DNA of 64,000 bases from Caryophanales bacterium (GCA_016282155.1 JAEEJY010000005.1:31678-95677), one strand, 5' to 3'. Shown: positions 47,600 through 57,316, counted from the first letter of the stretch. Notes: generated by a model not told the origin, from the letters alone. Made by a program: numbers and translations.

Positions 47600-47875
47600 T
47601 TATTTAGCTACTTTTTTTGAATTGTGGAATTTTTCCATAATTCCTTGACTTCTGAATAAATCTCTAACAGTATCTGTAGGAATTGCACCTTTACTTAACC
47701 AGTTTAAAGCTTTTTCTTCATCTATTTTAACTTCAGCTGGTTCTGTAATTGGATTATAAGTACCTACAGTTTCGATAAATCTACCATCTCTTGGACTTCT
47801 TGAATCAGCTGCTACAACACGATAAAATGGTGCTTTCTTAGATCCCATTCTTTTTAATCTTAATTTAACTGCCAT
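47600..47875 (-). CDS. rpsP: Ribosomal protein S16
   Basis: 91 residues: [20 protein letters not shown], then [20 protein letters not shown], the S16 signature. Binds 16S rRNA in the 30S body. Start at 47875 with SD CGGAGGT; the longer frame to 47929 begins inside the promoter. Confidence 0.97.
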   Translation of the reverse strand: MAVKLRLKRMGSKKAPFYRVVAADSRSPRDGRFIETVGTYNPITEPAEVKIDEEKALNWLSKGAIPTDTVRDLFRSQGIMEKFHNSKKVAK

Positions 47876-47900
47876 AATATACCTCCGTTCACTAAGAATC

Positions 47901-47929
47901 ATTTTATCACACCAGATATCTAGTGTCAA
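47901..47929 (-). promoter_or_regulatory. Strong promoter of rpsP-khpA
   Basis: Minus-strand TTGACA (47924-47929), 17-base spacer ending TGTGA, TAAAAT (47901-47906): near-consensus -35 plus extended -10. The best vegetative promoter in the window. Confidence 0.85.
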
Positions 47930-47965
47930 CCTTTTTTTGTTGACAATTGTAAAATATTTTAAAAT

Positions 47966-47992
47966 AAAAAAAGCATATCGCTATGCTTTTTT
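47966..47992 (-). terminator. Terminator of the SPFH gene
   Basis: 11-bp stem AAAAAAGCATA/TATGCTTTTTT, 4-base loop. Confidence 0.88.
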
Positions 47993-49124
47993 AATCTTCT
48001 AATTTTTTACCACAATTAGTACAGAATTTACCTACTTTTTTAGTTCCACAATCTGGACAAAATTCTGTTTTTTCATCTTCTTTACTAAATAAAGTTCCTG
48101 GTTCTGGAGTATTAGTTTCTTTAGCTTCTACTTCGCCATTATTATTAATTGCACCCATCATAGTTGCCCCAGTTCCTTGAGCCATATTCATTCCCATGAA
48201 TCCCATCATTGAACCATTCTCATTAGCTGCAGCACTCTTCATAGCATCAGCAGTAGCAGATGCCATTAAACCTGATTGCATAGAAGTATTTGAGAATATT
48301 CTAGCATCATCAATCTTCGAAACTCTTTCCATAGATTCATCAGTTAAGTTAACATCATTTAATGCTACATCAACAATTTCCATTCCATAAGTTTCTTTTA
48401 AATCTTCATCTAGACAAGTATTCATTTCAGTTGAGATATCTGAACCATACATTCCAATATCACCAAATGATACTTTATGTTTACGCATAACAACTGTTAA
48501 AGCATAAGTTAATTTTTCAATAAATTTACCTTTAATAATTGAACCTACAGCTTCATCATATGTAACTGTATCTTTAGCATTTGCTCCTATAACACTAGCT
48601 ACTAATTTAGCTGGGTCTACACATTTAACAACATATTCGCCATTAAATGTTACTTCTAACATACCATACTTTTCGTCAGTAATTTTTTTAGGATTTGGTG
48701 AACCAAATAAATTACCTGGAATATTTTTAATATTTACATAGTAAACTCTTTGATCTTTAGCAGTAGCTCCACCGTAAGTAATACGACTACCAATAGTTTT
48801 AATAGTATCAATAATACCTTTACCGAATCCACCAGTAAATACTGAAGGTTCACTACTTGTATCATATTTGTATGTTCCTGATTCAGCTGTGAATTCTGTG
48901 ATTGCTCCATTTTCAACAATCATCATTGCCATACCAGCAGGTACCACAATTCCACTACCATTAGTGATTACTCCTTCACTAGCATTCCTATTACCAGAAC
49001 CGTGTGATACTTCTCCTCTTTGAATAAGTACTTTACCTTCCATTTCTGGACAAGTAACAAACTCTTTAAATTGATCTCCTAAACTAGAAGATGCAGATAC
49101 TAATGCTGCTTTAATTAAACCCAT
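47991..49124 (-). CDS. SPFH/Band-7 protein with C-terminal zinc ribbon (YdjI-like)
   Basis: 377 residues. N-terminal SPFH domain of the virion-core/YdjI type (QRGEVSHGSGNRNASEGVI; VNIKNIPGNLFGSPNP), a helical region (KIDDARIFSNTSMQSGLMASATADA), a Gly/Met-rich linker (GSMMGFMGMNMAQG), and a double-CxxC zinc ribbon FCPDCGTKKVGKFCTNCG. No membrane segment. In B. subtilis YdjI is linked with membrane-stress responses. The two small membrane proteins encoded upstream (49142, 49800) are likely partners. Confidence 0.88.
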   Translation of the reverse strand: MGLIKAALVSASSSLGDQFKEFVTCPEMEGKVLIQRGEVSHGSGNRNASEGVITNGSGIVVPAGMAMMIVENGAITEFTAESGTYKYDTSSEPSVFTGGFGKGIIDTIKTIGSRITYGGATAKDQRVYYVNIKNIPGNLFGSPNPKKITDEKYGMLEVTFNGEYVVKCVDPAKLVASVIGANAKDTVTYDEAVGSIIKGKFIEKLTYALTVVMRKHKVSFGDIGMYGSDISTEMNTCLDEDLKETYGMEIVDVALNDVNLTDESMERVSKIDDARIFSNTSMQSGLMASATADAMKSAAANENGSMMGFMGMNMAQGTGATMMGAINNNGEVEAKETNTPEPGTLFSKEDEKTEFCPDCGTKKVGKFCTNCGKKLED

Positions 49125-49141
49125 ATTCTTTCCCTCTTTCT

Positions 49142-49765
49142 CTAATTAAATTTATTTAAATACCATTCGTTTGGTTTTAAAACTTTTTCATCTACCGTTA
49201 TAGATTTTAAAGGTACAATGAATTCTAGCGTATATGTTTTTTCAACATTACGTTGTGAACCCGCCTCATAACGATATTGATACTCTAAACTAACATCTAT
49301 TTTTACAATAGTACGATCATTTTTACGATCATAAGTTTTCGGAATTATATTTCTAACTAGAACTGTATTTTTATCTACTGTTCTACCTTTATAGTCAACA
49401 GCTACATTATTAACATAACTATTAGTTTTTTTAAGATTATCTAAATCTTCCCCATCCCTAATACTTGCTACTACATAAGTACGTATTTTTTTACGCATTT
49501 CAGAAAAATTTAAATCTTTATTTTCTTTTTCTATTCTTTCGGTAATATTAGTAAATGCATTAAACTCAATACCTTTTTTACTTACTTTTACATCAACACT
49601 AGTATCCGCAAGTCTCTTTAAACTTTGTTTAACTACATTAAAACTACGATAAGTAGGTTTCTCATAAACAATTTTAAAGCCTTGACTTAATAATCTTACT
49701 ATTACAAAAGCAAGAAGAATAACCAAAATAACTATTAAGAAATATATCAGATAAGAACTCATCAT
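49142..49765 (-). CDS. Membrane-anchored protein, 207 aa, in the SPFH operon
   Basis: I do not recognise this protein with certainty. One N-terminal membrane segment (LIYFLIVILVILLAFVIVRLL), then a basic cytoplasmic-type linker and a C-terminal alpha/beta domain (TIVKIDVSLEYQYRYEAG) that resembles the Tim44-like fold only in layout. It lies 17 bases before the SPFH gene, so a functional link is likely. SD GGAGGG precedes ATG at 49765; -10 at 49787-49797. Confidence 0.7.
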   Translation of the reverse strand: MMSSYLIYFLIVILVILLAFVIVRLLSQGFKIVYEKPTYRSFNVVKQSLKRLADTSVDVKVSKKGIEFNAFTNITERIEKENKDLNFSEMRKKIRTYVVASIRDGEDLDNLKKTNSYVNNVAVDYKGRTVDKNTVLVRNIIPKTYDRKNDRTIVKIDVSLEYQYRYEAGSQRNVEKTYTLEFIVPLKSITVDEKVLKPNEWYLNKFN

Positions 49766-49786
49766 ATCCCTCCTACCTACTATTTA

Positions 49787-49797
49787 AGTATAGCATA
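49787..49797 (-). promoter_or_regulatory. Extended -10 promoter before the 49142-49765 gene
   Basis: Minus-strand TATGCTATACT, 21 bases before ATG; overlaps the end of the 49800 gene's downstream gap. Confidence 0.5.
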
Positions 49798-49799
49798 TT

Positions 49800-50321
49800 T
49801 TAAACACTTTTAATACTATCTAATTTCCAAATATCGTCTTCAATAACATATACTTGTTCAAAACGATCCTGTACTTTATCTTCTGTATTTTTATCATCTA
49901 CTAAAATATATTCAACTGCCATTTGAAAAGTAATTGCTGTTTTATCATATTTTTTTATTATTACACGATGAATATTTATATTTTTGTATTCATAATTACT
50001 AATTCTCTTATTATTTAATTTTTCTTTATAAGTATCTGTGATAGCTTCAATATTATCATATTCTCTTTGAAGATAATAAATAATATTAGAACCACATTTA
50101 ACTTTTAAATCTTTAATATCTATATTAGGATAATCTTTTTCAATTATTGGGAGAACCTTAGTTTCCATTCCATATAGTAATTTAGGTGTATTTCTTTCCC
50201 TTTCTTCTTCCTCCCTAATACTCTTACGTATTGAAGAAGCTATTTTCTTACGAGAAAGCATCATAATTACATTAAGAATACCTATAACAAATACAAAAAA
50301 TATAATAATTGCTTTTAGCAT
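49800..50321 (-). CDS. Membrane-anchored protein with possible Tim44-like domain, 173 aa
   Basis: 173 residues from the chosen start. N-terminal membrane segment (IIIFFVFVIGILNVIMML), a basic/acidic helix (KSIREEEERERN), then a small alpha/beta domain (VLPIIEKDYPNIDIKDLK... ITFQMAVEYILVDD... EQVYVIEDDIWKLDSI) whose end resembles Tim44-like domains. First gene of the set leading to the SPFH protein. ATG at 50321 has SD AGGTGAT; the ATG six codons earlier precedes it. Confidence 0.7.
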   Translation of the reverse strand: MLKAIIIFFVFVIGILNVIMMLSRKKIASSIRKSIREEEERERNTPKLLYGMETKVLPIIEKDYPNIDIKDLKVKCGSNIIYYLQREYDNIEAITDTYKEKLNNKRISNYEYKNINIHRVIIKKYDKTAITFQMAVEYILVDDKNTEDKVQDRFEQVYVIEDDIWKLDSIKSV

Positions 50322-50337
50322 GCTATCACCTATTTTC

Positions 50338-50348
50338 ATTATAACATA
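50338..50348 (-). promoter_or_regulatory. Extended -10 promoter of the SPFH operon
   Basis: Minus-strand TATGTTATAAT, 16 bases before ATG at 50321. Confidence 0.65.
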
Positions 50349-50365
50349 TTTTTAAAAAATGCAAA

Positions 50366-50396
50366 TAAAAAAGCTTATGCATTTTGCATAAGCTTA
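50366..50396 (-). terminator. Terminator of the giant MBG-repeat gene
   Basis: 11-bp stem AAGCTTATGCA/TGCATAAGCTT with a 3-base loop and T-run. Confidence 0.88.
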
Positions 50397-50400
50397 ATTA

Positions 50401-53400
50401 TTATTTATTGAATGTTAATTGAGTTTCAGAAACTGGTTTGAATACTAATTCACCATTTTCTTCTTTATAACCTTCAAATCTTACAACAAAGTCATTTGTA
50501 TATGTTTCTTCAGTTTCCCAAGATACTATGAAATGATGTGGAACAGTCTTTGTAAATGTACGAGTATAGTAAACATCAATTGTTTTAATTTCATTAATAT
50601 TGTTTGCTACATTTTCTTTTACAGTTGGTTTTTCATCGTTTCTACCTTTAATATCTTTAGCAGCAAGATATACTGGATTAACATATCCATCACTCATTGC
50701 ATAAGAATATCTTACACGTTTAGAAATTTCTAAATCGTTAGATTTATTATTAGTATATACAACATTAACTTTTGTAACTTTAATAAATTCTATGTATGCT
50801 TCAGTAATTTCTAAGAATTTACCTTTAGCATTTACAACTTCTGTATTTTGGATAGAATCACAGTTTTCTTTACAAGAACCATTCTTTTTTGTTTTTCTAT
50901 ATGTGTTTTCTTTCCAAGTTACTCTAACTTTATGTTGGAATTCAACTTTTTCAGTTACAGTATATTTAATAGTTTTATCGGTAAATGTTTTATAAGATAC
51001 TGTTAATACTTTATCAGTTGCTACATGAGTAATATCAAAGTCTGTAGTATACTCATCAGCAGTTAAAGTTTTATTAGTTTGATCAGCATAAATTGCTTTA
51101 ACTACTAATTGTTCTTTAATAGCTTGTGATGGAGTATCACTTCTAGTATATCTGAATTGAGCATTTGGAGCTTCTTCGACAGTTATACCAATTACATTAG
51201 CAGTATATGTAGCATATACATCCATATTACTATTTACAACTGTATTATTAGTAACTTCGTTACCATTTACATCTACCCATTTACTAAATGTGTAGTTTTT
51301 CTTAGTTGGTTCTTCTGGTAATGTAACTTTAGAACCTCTTCTAACATCAATATATGAACTTGCTTCTGTACTATCAACTGCATCATAGAAGTTAACTCTA
51401 TAAGTTAAAGCATTAACAACTACTGTAGCGTCAACATTTGGACATACATAGTTATTTGTATCAGTTCCTACTGGGCAGTAATTTAATACAACTTCTTCTG
51501 TAGCTGTAATTTGATCACTAGGTACAGTTAATTCTTTATCTTCTGTTACTAAAGTGAATCCTTCTGGTAATTCTACATCACTTAAATTATCTCCTTCAGT
51601 AGCAGTTAATGTACCAACTTCTGGAGCTACTAAAGTAGCTTTATTAATTGTAAGGATTGCAGTATTATCATAGTTTCCTACTAATTCATGATTATCATCA
51701 GTATTTAATACTAAAGTAGCAGTATATACTCCAGCATCAGTATGAGTATTATTTGTATAAGCTGCAGTTACTAAAACTGGAATATTATTAGCAGTTACGC
51801 TTACACTATTTCCATTGTAAGTAACAGTCTTATCTTCAAATGTAACATTTGCTACATTGATTTGTGCTCTATTAATTGTTAAAGTTGCAGTCATATCTTC
51901 GATAGCACTATATCTAGTAGTATCTACTGTAAATTTAGCAGTTACATTATATGTACCAGCATCTACTTTAGCAAAACTATTTGTAGTTTCGTTATTGTAT
52001 TCGTAAGCTACTGTTACACCTAAAGGTAAAATTCCTTCTACTGCTAAGCTATGACTTTCTCCATCATAAGTTGCAGTTACATCATTAAATTGTAATGAAA
52101 CAGCAGCACTTGTTACAGTAAGTGTTCCATTTACTTTAATAATATTGTAGTTATTTAATGAACTTTCATTAGTTACTGTTGGAATAATATTATATGTACC
52201 AACAACTAATTCATTAATTGGAGTTGTTCCTTCTACAGCATAAGTTACGTTAACTTTATCACGACCAACTAAAGCTGTATTAGTTCCATCTAATGCAACA
52301 GTTTTACCATATTCAATTTGCTTGTTATTAGCTGTTACTGTTACATCTTTCTTATTAATTGTTAATGTTGCAGTTAATGTAGCAGGTTTATAATTATCAA
52401 CTGTTACTGTAGCAGTTGCATTATAAGTACCAGCATTAACAGCATTCTTAACATTAATACTTACATTTCTAGAATTTACACCAGTTACTTTTAAATCACT
52501 TGCATGATTTCTTCCATCATAAGTAACTGTTACATCATTAAATTTAATTCCTAATAATTCTGGATTTAATGTTGCTTTTTCAATAACATATTTTCCAGGA
52601 ATAACAGTAATTATATAATTTGAGTTAAGTGCTGTAGCGCCAATTACATAAGTACCAGCATTTTTATTTTTTCCAATTGTAGTAAATAAATTAACATTTA
52701 AATTATCATTATTTACAACATTGTAAGCTTTGTATGTTAATTCTTTTAATTCTTCACCATATACACTAGTTTTATCATCAACTATTACTGTTGCTAATCT
52801 AGCAAAAACAGTTAATCCTGAATGCATAGTATATGTTTCATAATTTTTACTATATGTAAATGTTGCTGTTGCAGCTTTGAAACCAACATTTTTCTTAGTG
52901 TTATTTTTATATGTAACTTCTACATTACTTGGTAAACCTTTTACTAAAATAGTATGAGTTTTTCCATCGTATGTACCAAAGTATGGTTCAAAAGTTACAC
53001 CAAATTTACATGGATCAAATTTTGCTTTATTAATAGTATAAGTACCATTAACAAATTCTACATCATAGTTCTTATTATTATAAGTACCAGTTATTGGGTA
53101 TTTACCTACATTACTTTTTTCAGTAGCTGTAGTTGATAATTTAATATTTAAGTTATCATTACTATAAACACCTTTTACTGTTTGATGAGTTAATTTAACA
53201 ATTTTTTCTCCATATTTACTTGCTTTATTATCAATAACTACTTTAACTTTCTTAGGAGTAATTTCAATTTCTGCAGTCATAGTAGTTGGATTATAGTTTT
53301 CACTATAAGTAAATGTTGCAGTAGCAGTTCTTGTTCCTACTTCTCTTTTGTGATTATTTTCATATTGAACGAAAATTTTCTTTGGTAAACCTTTAACTCT

Positions 53401-54126
53401 TACATAATGAGTTTTATTATCATAAACTCCTTTGTATCCTTTAAAAGTTACACCATGTTCTGCTGGTACAAAATCTGCTTTTTCAATTGTTAATTTACCA
53501 GTATTTTTTTCTACGATTTCATAGTTGTCATCATCAGATGAAACATATGTAATATCGTAAGTTCCTGCATTACATACTTCTTCTTCACATCCTTCAGCAG
53601 TTAAAACTACATTTAAAGGATATTCTTCTAAGTATGTATCTTTTGCATCTTTAATTGAATAAGTTAATTCTGCTTTTTCACCATAAGTAATAGTTACATC
53701 ATCAATAACTAATTCAACTTCTCTTTTCTTAACTTCGTATTCATAAGTTTTTACAGTTTTATGATTTACTGAATCTGTTGCAGTAACAGTAACTGTATAT
53801 TTACCTACTTTCTTGTTATCAATGTCATGAGTTACCTTACATCTATCTCCTGTAAGAACACCATCATGATCATCTCTACAAATTGCTTTTAATTCTGGTA
53901 ATTCATCATAAACTACTGAATCATTAGCCATGCCATCTATATTTATAGTAGGTGCTAAGTCTACAACTAATGGTGTATCTTCATTAGTTTTAGTTTCTTT
54001 TTCTTCAGGTTTAGTTTCGTTTCCTTTAGTTGGACGAATTCCATCACTAGGATTAGCGAAAGTAAACATTATGAAACCCATAAGTATAAATAATACAATA
54101 GCAACTATTTTCTTTTTACTTATCAT
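50401..54126 (-). CDS. Giant surface protein with MBG repeats and a Listeria-Bacteroides repeat
   Basis: 1241 residues. N-terminal signal or anchor (IVAIVLFILMGFIMFTFA), a Lys/Glu linker, one HYR-like domain (GKYTVTVTATDSVNHKTV), then a long row of MBG domains of about 75-90 residues with VTYDGxxH, YGE and NAGTYNATATV motifs, one InlB-type repeat (YRVNFYDAV...SKWVDVNGNEV), and a C-terminal region with C-K-E-N-C. MBG and InlB repeats are typical of adhesins. There is no LPxTG or C-terminal anchor, so attachment must come from the N-terminus or it is released. It follows the lysine-rich protein gene by 45 bases. Confidence 0.88.
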   Translation of the reverse strand: MISKKKIVAIVLFILMGFIMFTFANPSDGIRPTKGNETKPEEKETKTNEDTPLVVDLAPTINIDGMANDSVVYDELPELKAICRDDHDGVLTGDRCKVTHDIDNKKVGKYTVTVTATDSVNHKTVKTYEYEVKKREVELVIDDVTITYGEKAELTYSIKDAKDTYLEEYPLNVVLTAEGCEEEVCNAGTYDITYVSSDDDNYEIVEKNTGKLTIEKADFVPAEHGVTFKGYKGVYDNKTHYVRVKGLPKKIFVQYENNHKREVGTRTATATFTYSENYNPTTMTAEIEITPKKVKVVIDNKASKYGEKIVKLTHQTVKGVYSNDNLNIKLSTTATEKSNVGKYPITGTYNNKNYDVEFVNGTYTINKAKFDPCKFGVTFEPYFGTYDGKTHTILVKGLPSNVEVTYKNNTKKNVGFKAATATFTYSKNYETYTMHSGLTVFARLATVIVDDKTSVYGEELKELTYKAYNVVNNDNLNVNLFTTIGKNKNAGTYVIGATALNSNYIITVIPGKYVIEKATLNPELLGIKFNDVTVTYDGRNHASDLKVTGVNSRNVSINVKNAVNAGTYNATATVTVDNYKPATLTATLTINKKDVTVTANNKQIEYGKTVALDGTNTALVGRDKVNVTYAVEGTTPINELVVGTYNIIPTVTNESSLNNYNIIKVNGTLTVTSAAVSLQFNDVTATYDGESHSLAVEGILPLGVTVAYEYNNETTNSFAKVDAGTYNVTAKFTVDTTRYSAIEDMTATLTINRAQINVANVTFEDKTVTYNGNSVSVTANNIPVLVTAAYTNNTHTDAGVYTATLVLNTDDNHELVGNYDNTAILTINKATLVAPEVGTLTATEGDNLSDVELPEGFTLVTEDKELTVPSDQITATEEVVLNYCPVGTDTNNYVCPNVDATVVVNALTYRVNFYDAVDSTEASSYIDVRRGSKVTLPEEPTKKNYTFSKWVDVNGNEVTNNTVVNSNMDVYATYTANVIGITVEEAPNAQFRYTRSDTPSQAIKEQLVVKAIYADQTNKTLTADEYTTDFDITHVATDKVLTVSYKTFTDKTIKYTVTEKVEFQHKVRVTWKENTYRKTKKNGSCKENCDSIQNTEVVNAKGKFLEITEAYIEFIKVTKVNVVYTNNKSNDLEISKRVRYSYAMSDGYVNPVYLAAKDIKGRNDEKPTVKENVANNINEIKTIDVYYTRTFTKTVPHHFIVSWETEETYTNDFVVRFEGYKEENGELVFKPVSETQLTFNK

Positions 54127-54171
54127 AATTTTCCTCCCCTTTGCAATTTATGCATTAAATATTAATTGGTG

Positions 54172-54687
54172 TTATTTTGATACTCTTTCTTTAGTGAATA
54201 GAGGACCAAATTCTACTCCTTTATCAAAAGATTTACGGTCATAATTATAAACTTTATAACCTAAACCAATACATTCTGTTACTTTACCATCGTCATATTT
54301 ATGTTCAACAGTTTTAACACAGAAAATTGGTTTTTCTTCACGAGCTACACGAACAAAATCAGTAACCCATACTAGAGCTAATCCTCCTAGAACAATCCAG
54401 AAGATTGCACTACCGATGAATTTGATAGTTTGGAAATTAACTTTCTTCTCCTTCTTTTCATCTTCCATAATATTAGCCATAACAGGTTCTTTGACTGTTT
54501 TCTTAGCTTCTACTTTTTTAGGTTGTTTTTTAACCTCTTTTTTAACTTCTACTTTCTTAGTTTCTACCTTTTTAGTTTCTACTTTCTTAGTTGGTTTTTT
54601 AGCTTCTACTTTCTTAGGAGCTTTCTTAGCAGTATTCTTTGAAGCAACTACCTTTTTTGTTTCAGTTTTTTCTACTTTGTTTGCCAT
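54172..54687 (-). CDS. Lysine-rich membrane protein with small outer Cys domain, 171 aa
   Basis: 171 residues. The first 70 are cytoplasmic and made of KKVExKK-like repeats (KKVETKKVETKKVEVKK), then one membrane segment (IGSAIFWIVLGGLALVWVTDFV), then an outer domain with FCVKTVEHKYDDGKVTECIGLGYKV, a Cys pair and an aromatic/Gly motif. The basic tail could bind nucleic acid or anionic lipids (inference). Family not named. SD GGTGGTGAT precedes ATG; promoter at 54740-54767. Confidence 0.78.
   Translation of the reverse strand: MANKVEKTETKKVVASKNTAKKAPKKVEAKKPTKKVETKKVETKKVEVKKEVKKQPKKVEAKKTVKEPVMANIMEDEKKEKKVNFQTIKFIGSAIFWIVLGGLALVWVTDFVRVAREEKPIFCVKTVEHKYDDGKVTECIGLGYKVYNYDRKSFDKGVEFGPLFTKERVSK
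54530..54660 (-). repeat. Low-complexity coding repeat (Lys/Val/Glu)
   Basis: Imperfect 15-24 bp units encoding KKVETKK, KKVEAKK and KKVEVKK. Because the repeat is so regular, the opposite strand is also open here, producing spurious frames. Confidence 0.8.
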
Positions 54688-54739
54688 ATTATCACCACCA
54701 ATCCGTATTTAATAACATAAATCTCAAAATACAGTTATT

Positions 54740-54767
54740 ATTTTACTAAAATACATAGAAATGTCAA
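54740..54767 (-). promoter_or_regulatory. Promoter of the lysine-rich protein and MBG genes
   Basis: Minus-strand TTGACA (54762-54767), 16-base spacer, TAAAAT (54740-54745). Confidence 0.7.
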
Positions 54768-54794
54768 GAAAAAAACGGCAAAAATAGCCGTTTT
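54768..54794 (-). terminator. Terminator of the mraZ-rsmH-ftsL-PBP operon
   Basis: 8-bp GC-containing stem AAAACGGC/GCCGTTTT, loop of 7, then a T-run. Confidence 0.88.
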
Positions 54795-54815
54795 GTGAAG
54801 TTTTTGTGAACAAAT

Positions 54816-57005
54816 TTATTTAATTTCTTCCATATTATATTTATTTGCTAAAGTTAAGGTTAATTTCGTATCTTGATTAATAACTGTTCCTTCTTTAACA
54901 TCTTGCGAAACGACTATGCCATTTCCGCTTATTTCATAAGGGATTTTAAGCATTTCTAGAAGTGTTTCTGCTTCTTTTCTACTCCAACCTACTAAGTTAG
55001 GCATTAAGTAATTAATATCATCAGTAATTAAAATAACTTTATCATGCGTTAAGATATTTGTTCCACTACTTGGATATTGTTTAATTATTTTTGTCCCTTT
55101 ACCTATAATAGTTGGATTAATACCTACACTATTTAAAGTTTGAAGAGTTGTATTAATGTTTTTATTTAAATATGAACTTAATTTATATTCACTTACATTA
55201 GATATAACAGTTGCTGAGCCATTCATATTGCGATATTTAGCTATATTATTAACAACATCTTTAATTGCATTAGATAGTGGACGATAACCATTAACAATAG
55301 GTTGTTGGATAGCTCCGTATATAACTATTTCAGGGTTGTCTTTAGGAAATACTCCTGAGAATGAATAGATATAATCAGTAGCTCCTCTTAAATATCCTCC
55401 CGAACCGGAAGCAATTTGCGCTGTTCCTGTTTTTCCTATTAGAGCTGTAGAATTAGTATGGTAAGCAAGTCCGGAAGCATTAGGATCACTTCCATTAACT
55501 ACTTCATACATAAGTTCTTTCATTTTAGTTACAGTTGAAGTTTGAATTAATTTTTCTGACTTAGTAACTTTTGATTCATATGTTACTTTACCTGTATTTG
55601 GATCAATTATCTTTGAAACAATACGTGGAGTAACTGTTTTCCCATCATTAGCAAACATACTCATTGCTTGAAGCTGTTGCATAACAGTAGTTGTAATACC
55701 TTGTCCAAAAGCAGCTGTTGCAACTTCAATTGGATATACAAAACTTATATCTCCGCTTGATTCATTAGCAAGTTCAACTCCGGTAGTATCTCCAAAGCCA
55801 AATTTTTCTAAACAATTACGTAATTCTGTCTTATTAATTGTCGTTTGCATAATAGTTGAAGCTGCTACGTTAGAAGAATAAGCAAAACCTTTATCTAAAG
55901 TAATGTTTCCCCAACCTACACGTAACCAGTCTCTTACTTCATCATCACCAATTTTGATACTTCCTGATTTTACGATTTGATTTGGATTATATTTACCTGA
56001 ATCAACAGCGCAAGAATAAGAATATACCTTCATAACACTTCCTGGTTCATATGTATATGTTACAAAAGGGCTTTGATAATTTGTTATATTTCTTACGTTT
56101 GGATCAAATGTTGGAATTGAACTAGATGCAAGTATAGCACCAGTTCTAGCATCCATTACTGCTATTACACCCCACTTAGGTCTATAGGCTGCTTCTAAGT
56201 TTCGAATAGCATTTTCAGCAAATCTTTGAATATTAGAGTCAAGCGTTAAATAAATATCCGAACCATCTAAAGCTTCTACTCTCTCTTCTTTAGTGTCTGG
56301 GATCTTATAACCATATCTATCTCTTTGATATGATAAGTATCCATTTTTACCAGTTAAGATATTATTGTATTTAGATTCAAGACCTAATTCACCAACTATT
56401 GTTGAAACAGTTTTTCCTTCCTTATCCTTCTCTTCCTTATTTTTAGCATAACCTAAAATATAAGAAGCAAAATCTCCGTTAGGATAATATCTTTTATAAT
56501 TTTCAATAAATTCAATACCTGGTAAATTCAAATTTTCTATTTCTTTTTTTACAAGTTCAGTAATACCTCTACCACCAGGGCCTAATTCTACCTGATATTG
56601 TAATTCACCATCGGCTTTTTTTCTCGTTAATAATTCATATAAAGTATCTACCGACATATTAATAAGTGGTGATAAAGCTTCCGCTGTTTTCTTAGGATCA
56701 GTAACATGTTTTGCTACTTTTGATGAGCCTGTTCTTCTTGGATTTAAATAAGCTATAACTGTATAACTAGCAACATTTAAAGCTAAAGCATTATTTTCAT
56801 TATCATAAATTGTTCCCCTTTTGGCATACAAAGTTGCTTCATAAGTATTTCTTGATTTAGCAAGTTCTTTCATATTTTTTCCGTATAAATTAGGAAATAA
56901 TGAGACATAAGAAAGTTGAACTATAATTATAAGCAAACAAAAAAAAGTAAAATTAATAAAAAGTCTTGGAAAAGATTTCACTTTTTTATTATTTTTACTT
57001 TTCAT
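54816..57005 (-). CDS. pbpB: Class B penicillin-binding protein 2 (FtsI/PbpB type) with PASTA domains
   Basis: 729 residues. Septal transpeptidase that cross-links peptidoglycan at division. Short basic N-terminus, one membrane segment (LFINFTFFCLLIIIVQLSYV), dimerisation domain (AKRGTIYDNENNALALNV), transpeptidase motifs in order: SxxK in EPGSVMKVYS, SxN in AYSSNVAAST, KTG in IGKTGTAQIAS. Two PASTA-like domains follow (MPNLVGWSRKEAETLLEML in the second). It follows ftsL by 13 bases in the division cluster. Confidence 0.95.
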   Translation of the reverse strand: MKSKNNKKVKSFPRLFINFTFFCLLIIIVQLSYVSLFPNLYGKNMKELAKSRNTYEATLYAKRGTIYDNENNALALNVASYTVIAYLNPRRTGSSKVAKHVTDPKKTAEALSPLINMSVDTLYELLTRKKADGELQYQVELGPGGRGITELVKKEIENLNLPGIEFIENYKRYYPNGDFASYILGYAKNKEEKDKEGKTVSTIVGELGLESKYNNILTGKNGYLSYQRDRYGYKIPDTKEERVEALDGSDIYLTLDSNIQRFAENAIRNLEAAYRPKWGVIAVMDARTGAILASSSIPTFDPNVRNITNYQSPFVTYTYEPGSVMKVYSYSCAVDSGKYNPNQIVKSGSIKIGDDEVRDWLRVGWGNITLDKGFAYSSNVAASTIMQTTINKTELRNCLEKFGFGDTTGVELANESSGDISFVYPIEVATAAFGQGITTTVMQQLQAMSMFANDGKTVTPRIVSKIIDPNTGKVTYESKVTKSEKLIQTSTVTKMKELMYEVVNGSDPNASGLAYHTNSTALIGKTGTAQIASGSGGYLRGATDYIYSFSGVFPKDNPEIVIYGAIQQPIVNGYRPLSNAIKDVVNNIAKYRNMNGSATVISNVSEYKLSSYLNKNINTTLQTLNSVGINPTIIGKGTKIIKQYPSSGTNILTHDKVILITDDINYLMPNLVGWSRKEAETLLEMLKIPYEISGNGIVVSQDVKEGTVINQDTKLTLTLANKYNMEEIK

Positions 57006-57018
57006 AATGTCACCTCGT

Positions 57019-57315
57019 CTATTTGCTTATAACAATTATATTTTCATTATTATACGCCAATCCCATGTCTTTTACAACATCTTTAATTGTATCGTAAGAA
57101 GTTAATTCATTAACTTGCATTACTAGACTTTCGTTTGTTTTCTCCTGTTTACTAATTTCATATTTTAATTTTTCTACATCAATACTTAAGTTTCCCTGTG
57201 TAGCTCCGCAGAATACTTGAACAAGAATAAGAGCAAAAACGCAGATAAATCCACTAGTTAATAAGAATTTTTCACCTTTAGTTAATCTGATTTTAACTGC
57301 TTTTTGCTTTTTCAT
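57019..57315 (-). CDS. ftsL: Cell-division protein FtsL
   Basis: 98 residues: basic cytosolic start (KKQKAVKIRLTKGEK), one membrane segment (FLLTSGFICVFALILVQVF), then a leucine-zipper-like coiled coil (VEKLKYEISKQEKTNESLVMQVNEL). Assigned from layout and position between rsmH and the PBP gene. It starts 1 base after rsmH ends. Confidence 0.88.
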   Translation of the reverse strand: MKKQKAVKIRLTKGEKFLLTSGFICVFALILVQVFCGATQGNLSIDVEKLKYEISKQEKTNESLVMQVNELTSYDTIKDVVKDMGLAYNNENIIVISK

Positions 57316-57316
57316 A

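Noticed and set aside
54416..54712. Two overlapping plus-strand frames opposite the lysine-rich protein
   Set aside because: Caused by the low-complexity Lys/Val/Glu repeat, whose reverse strand has no stops; composition is Phe/Leu/Ser only and no SD is present.
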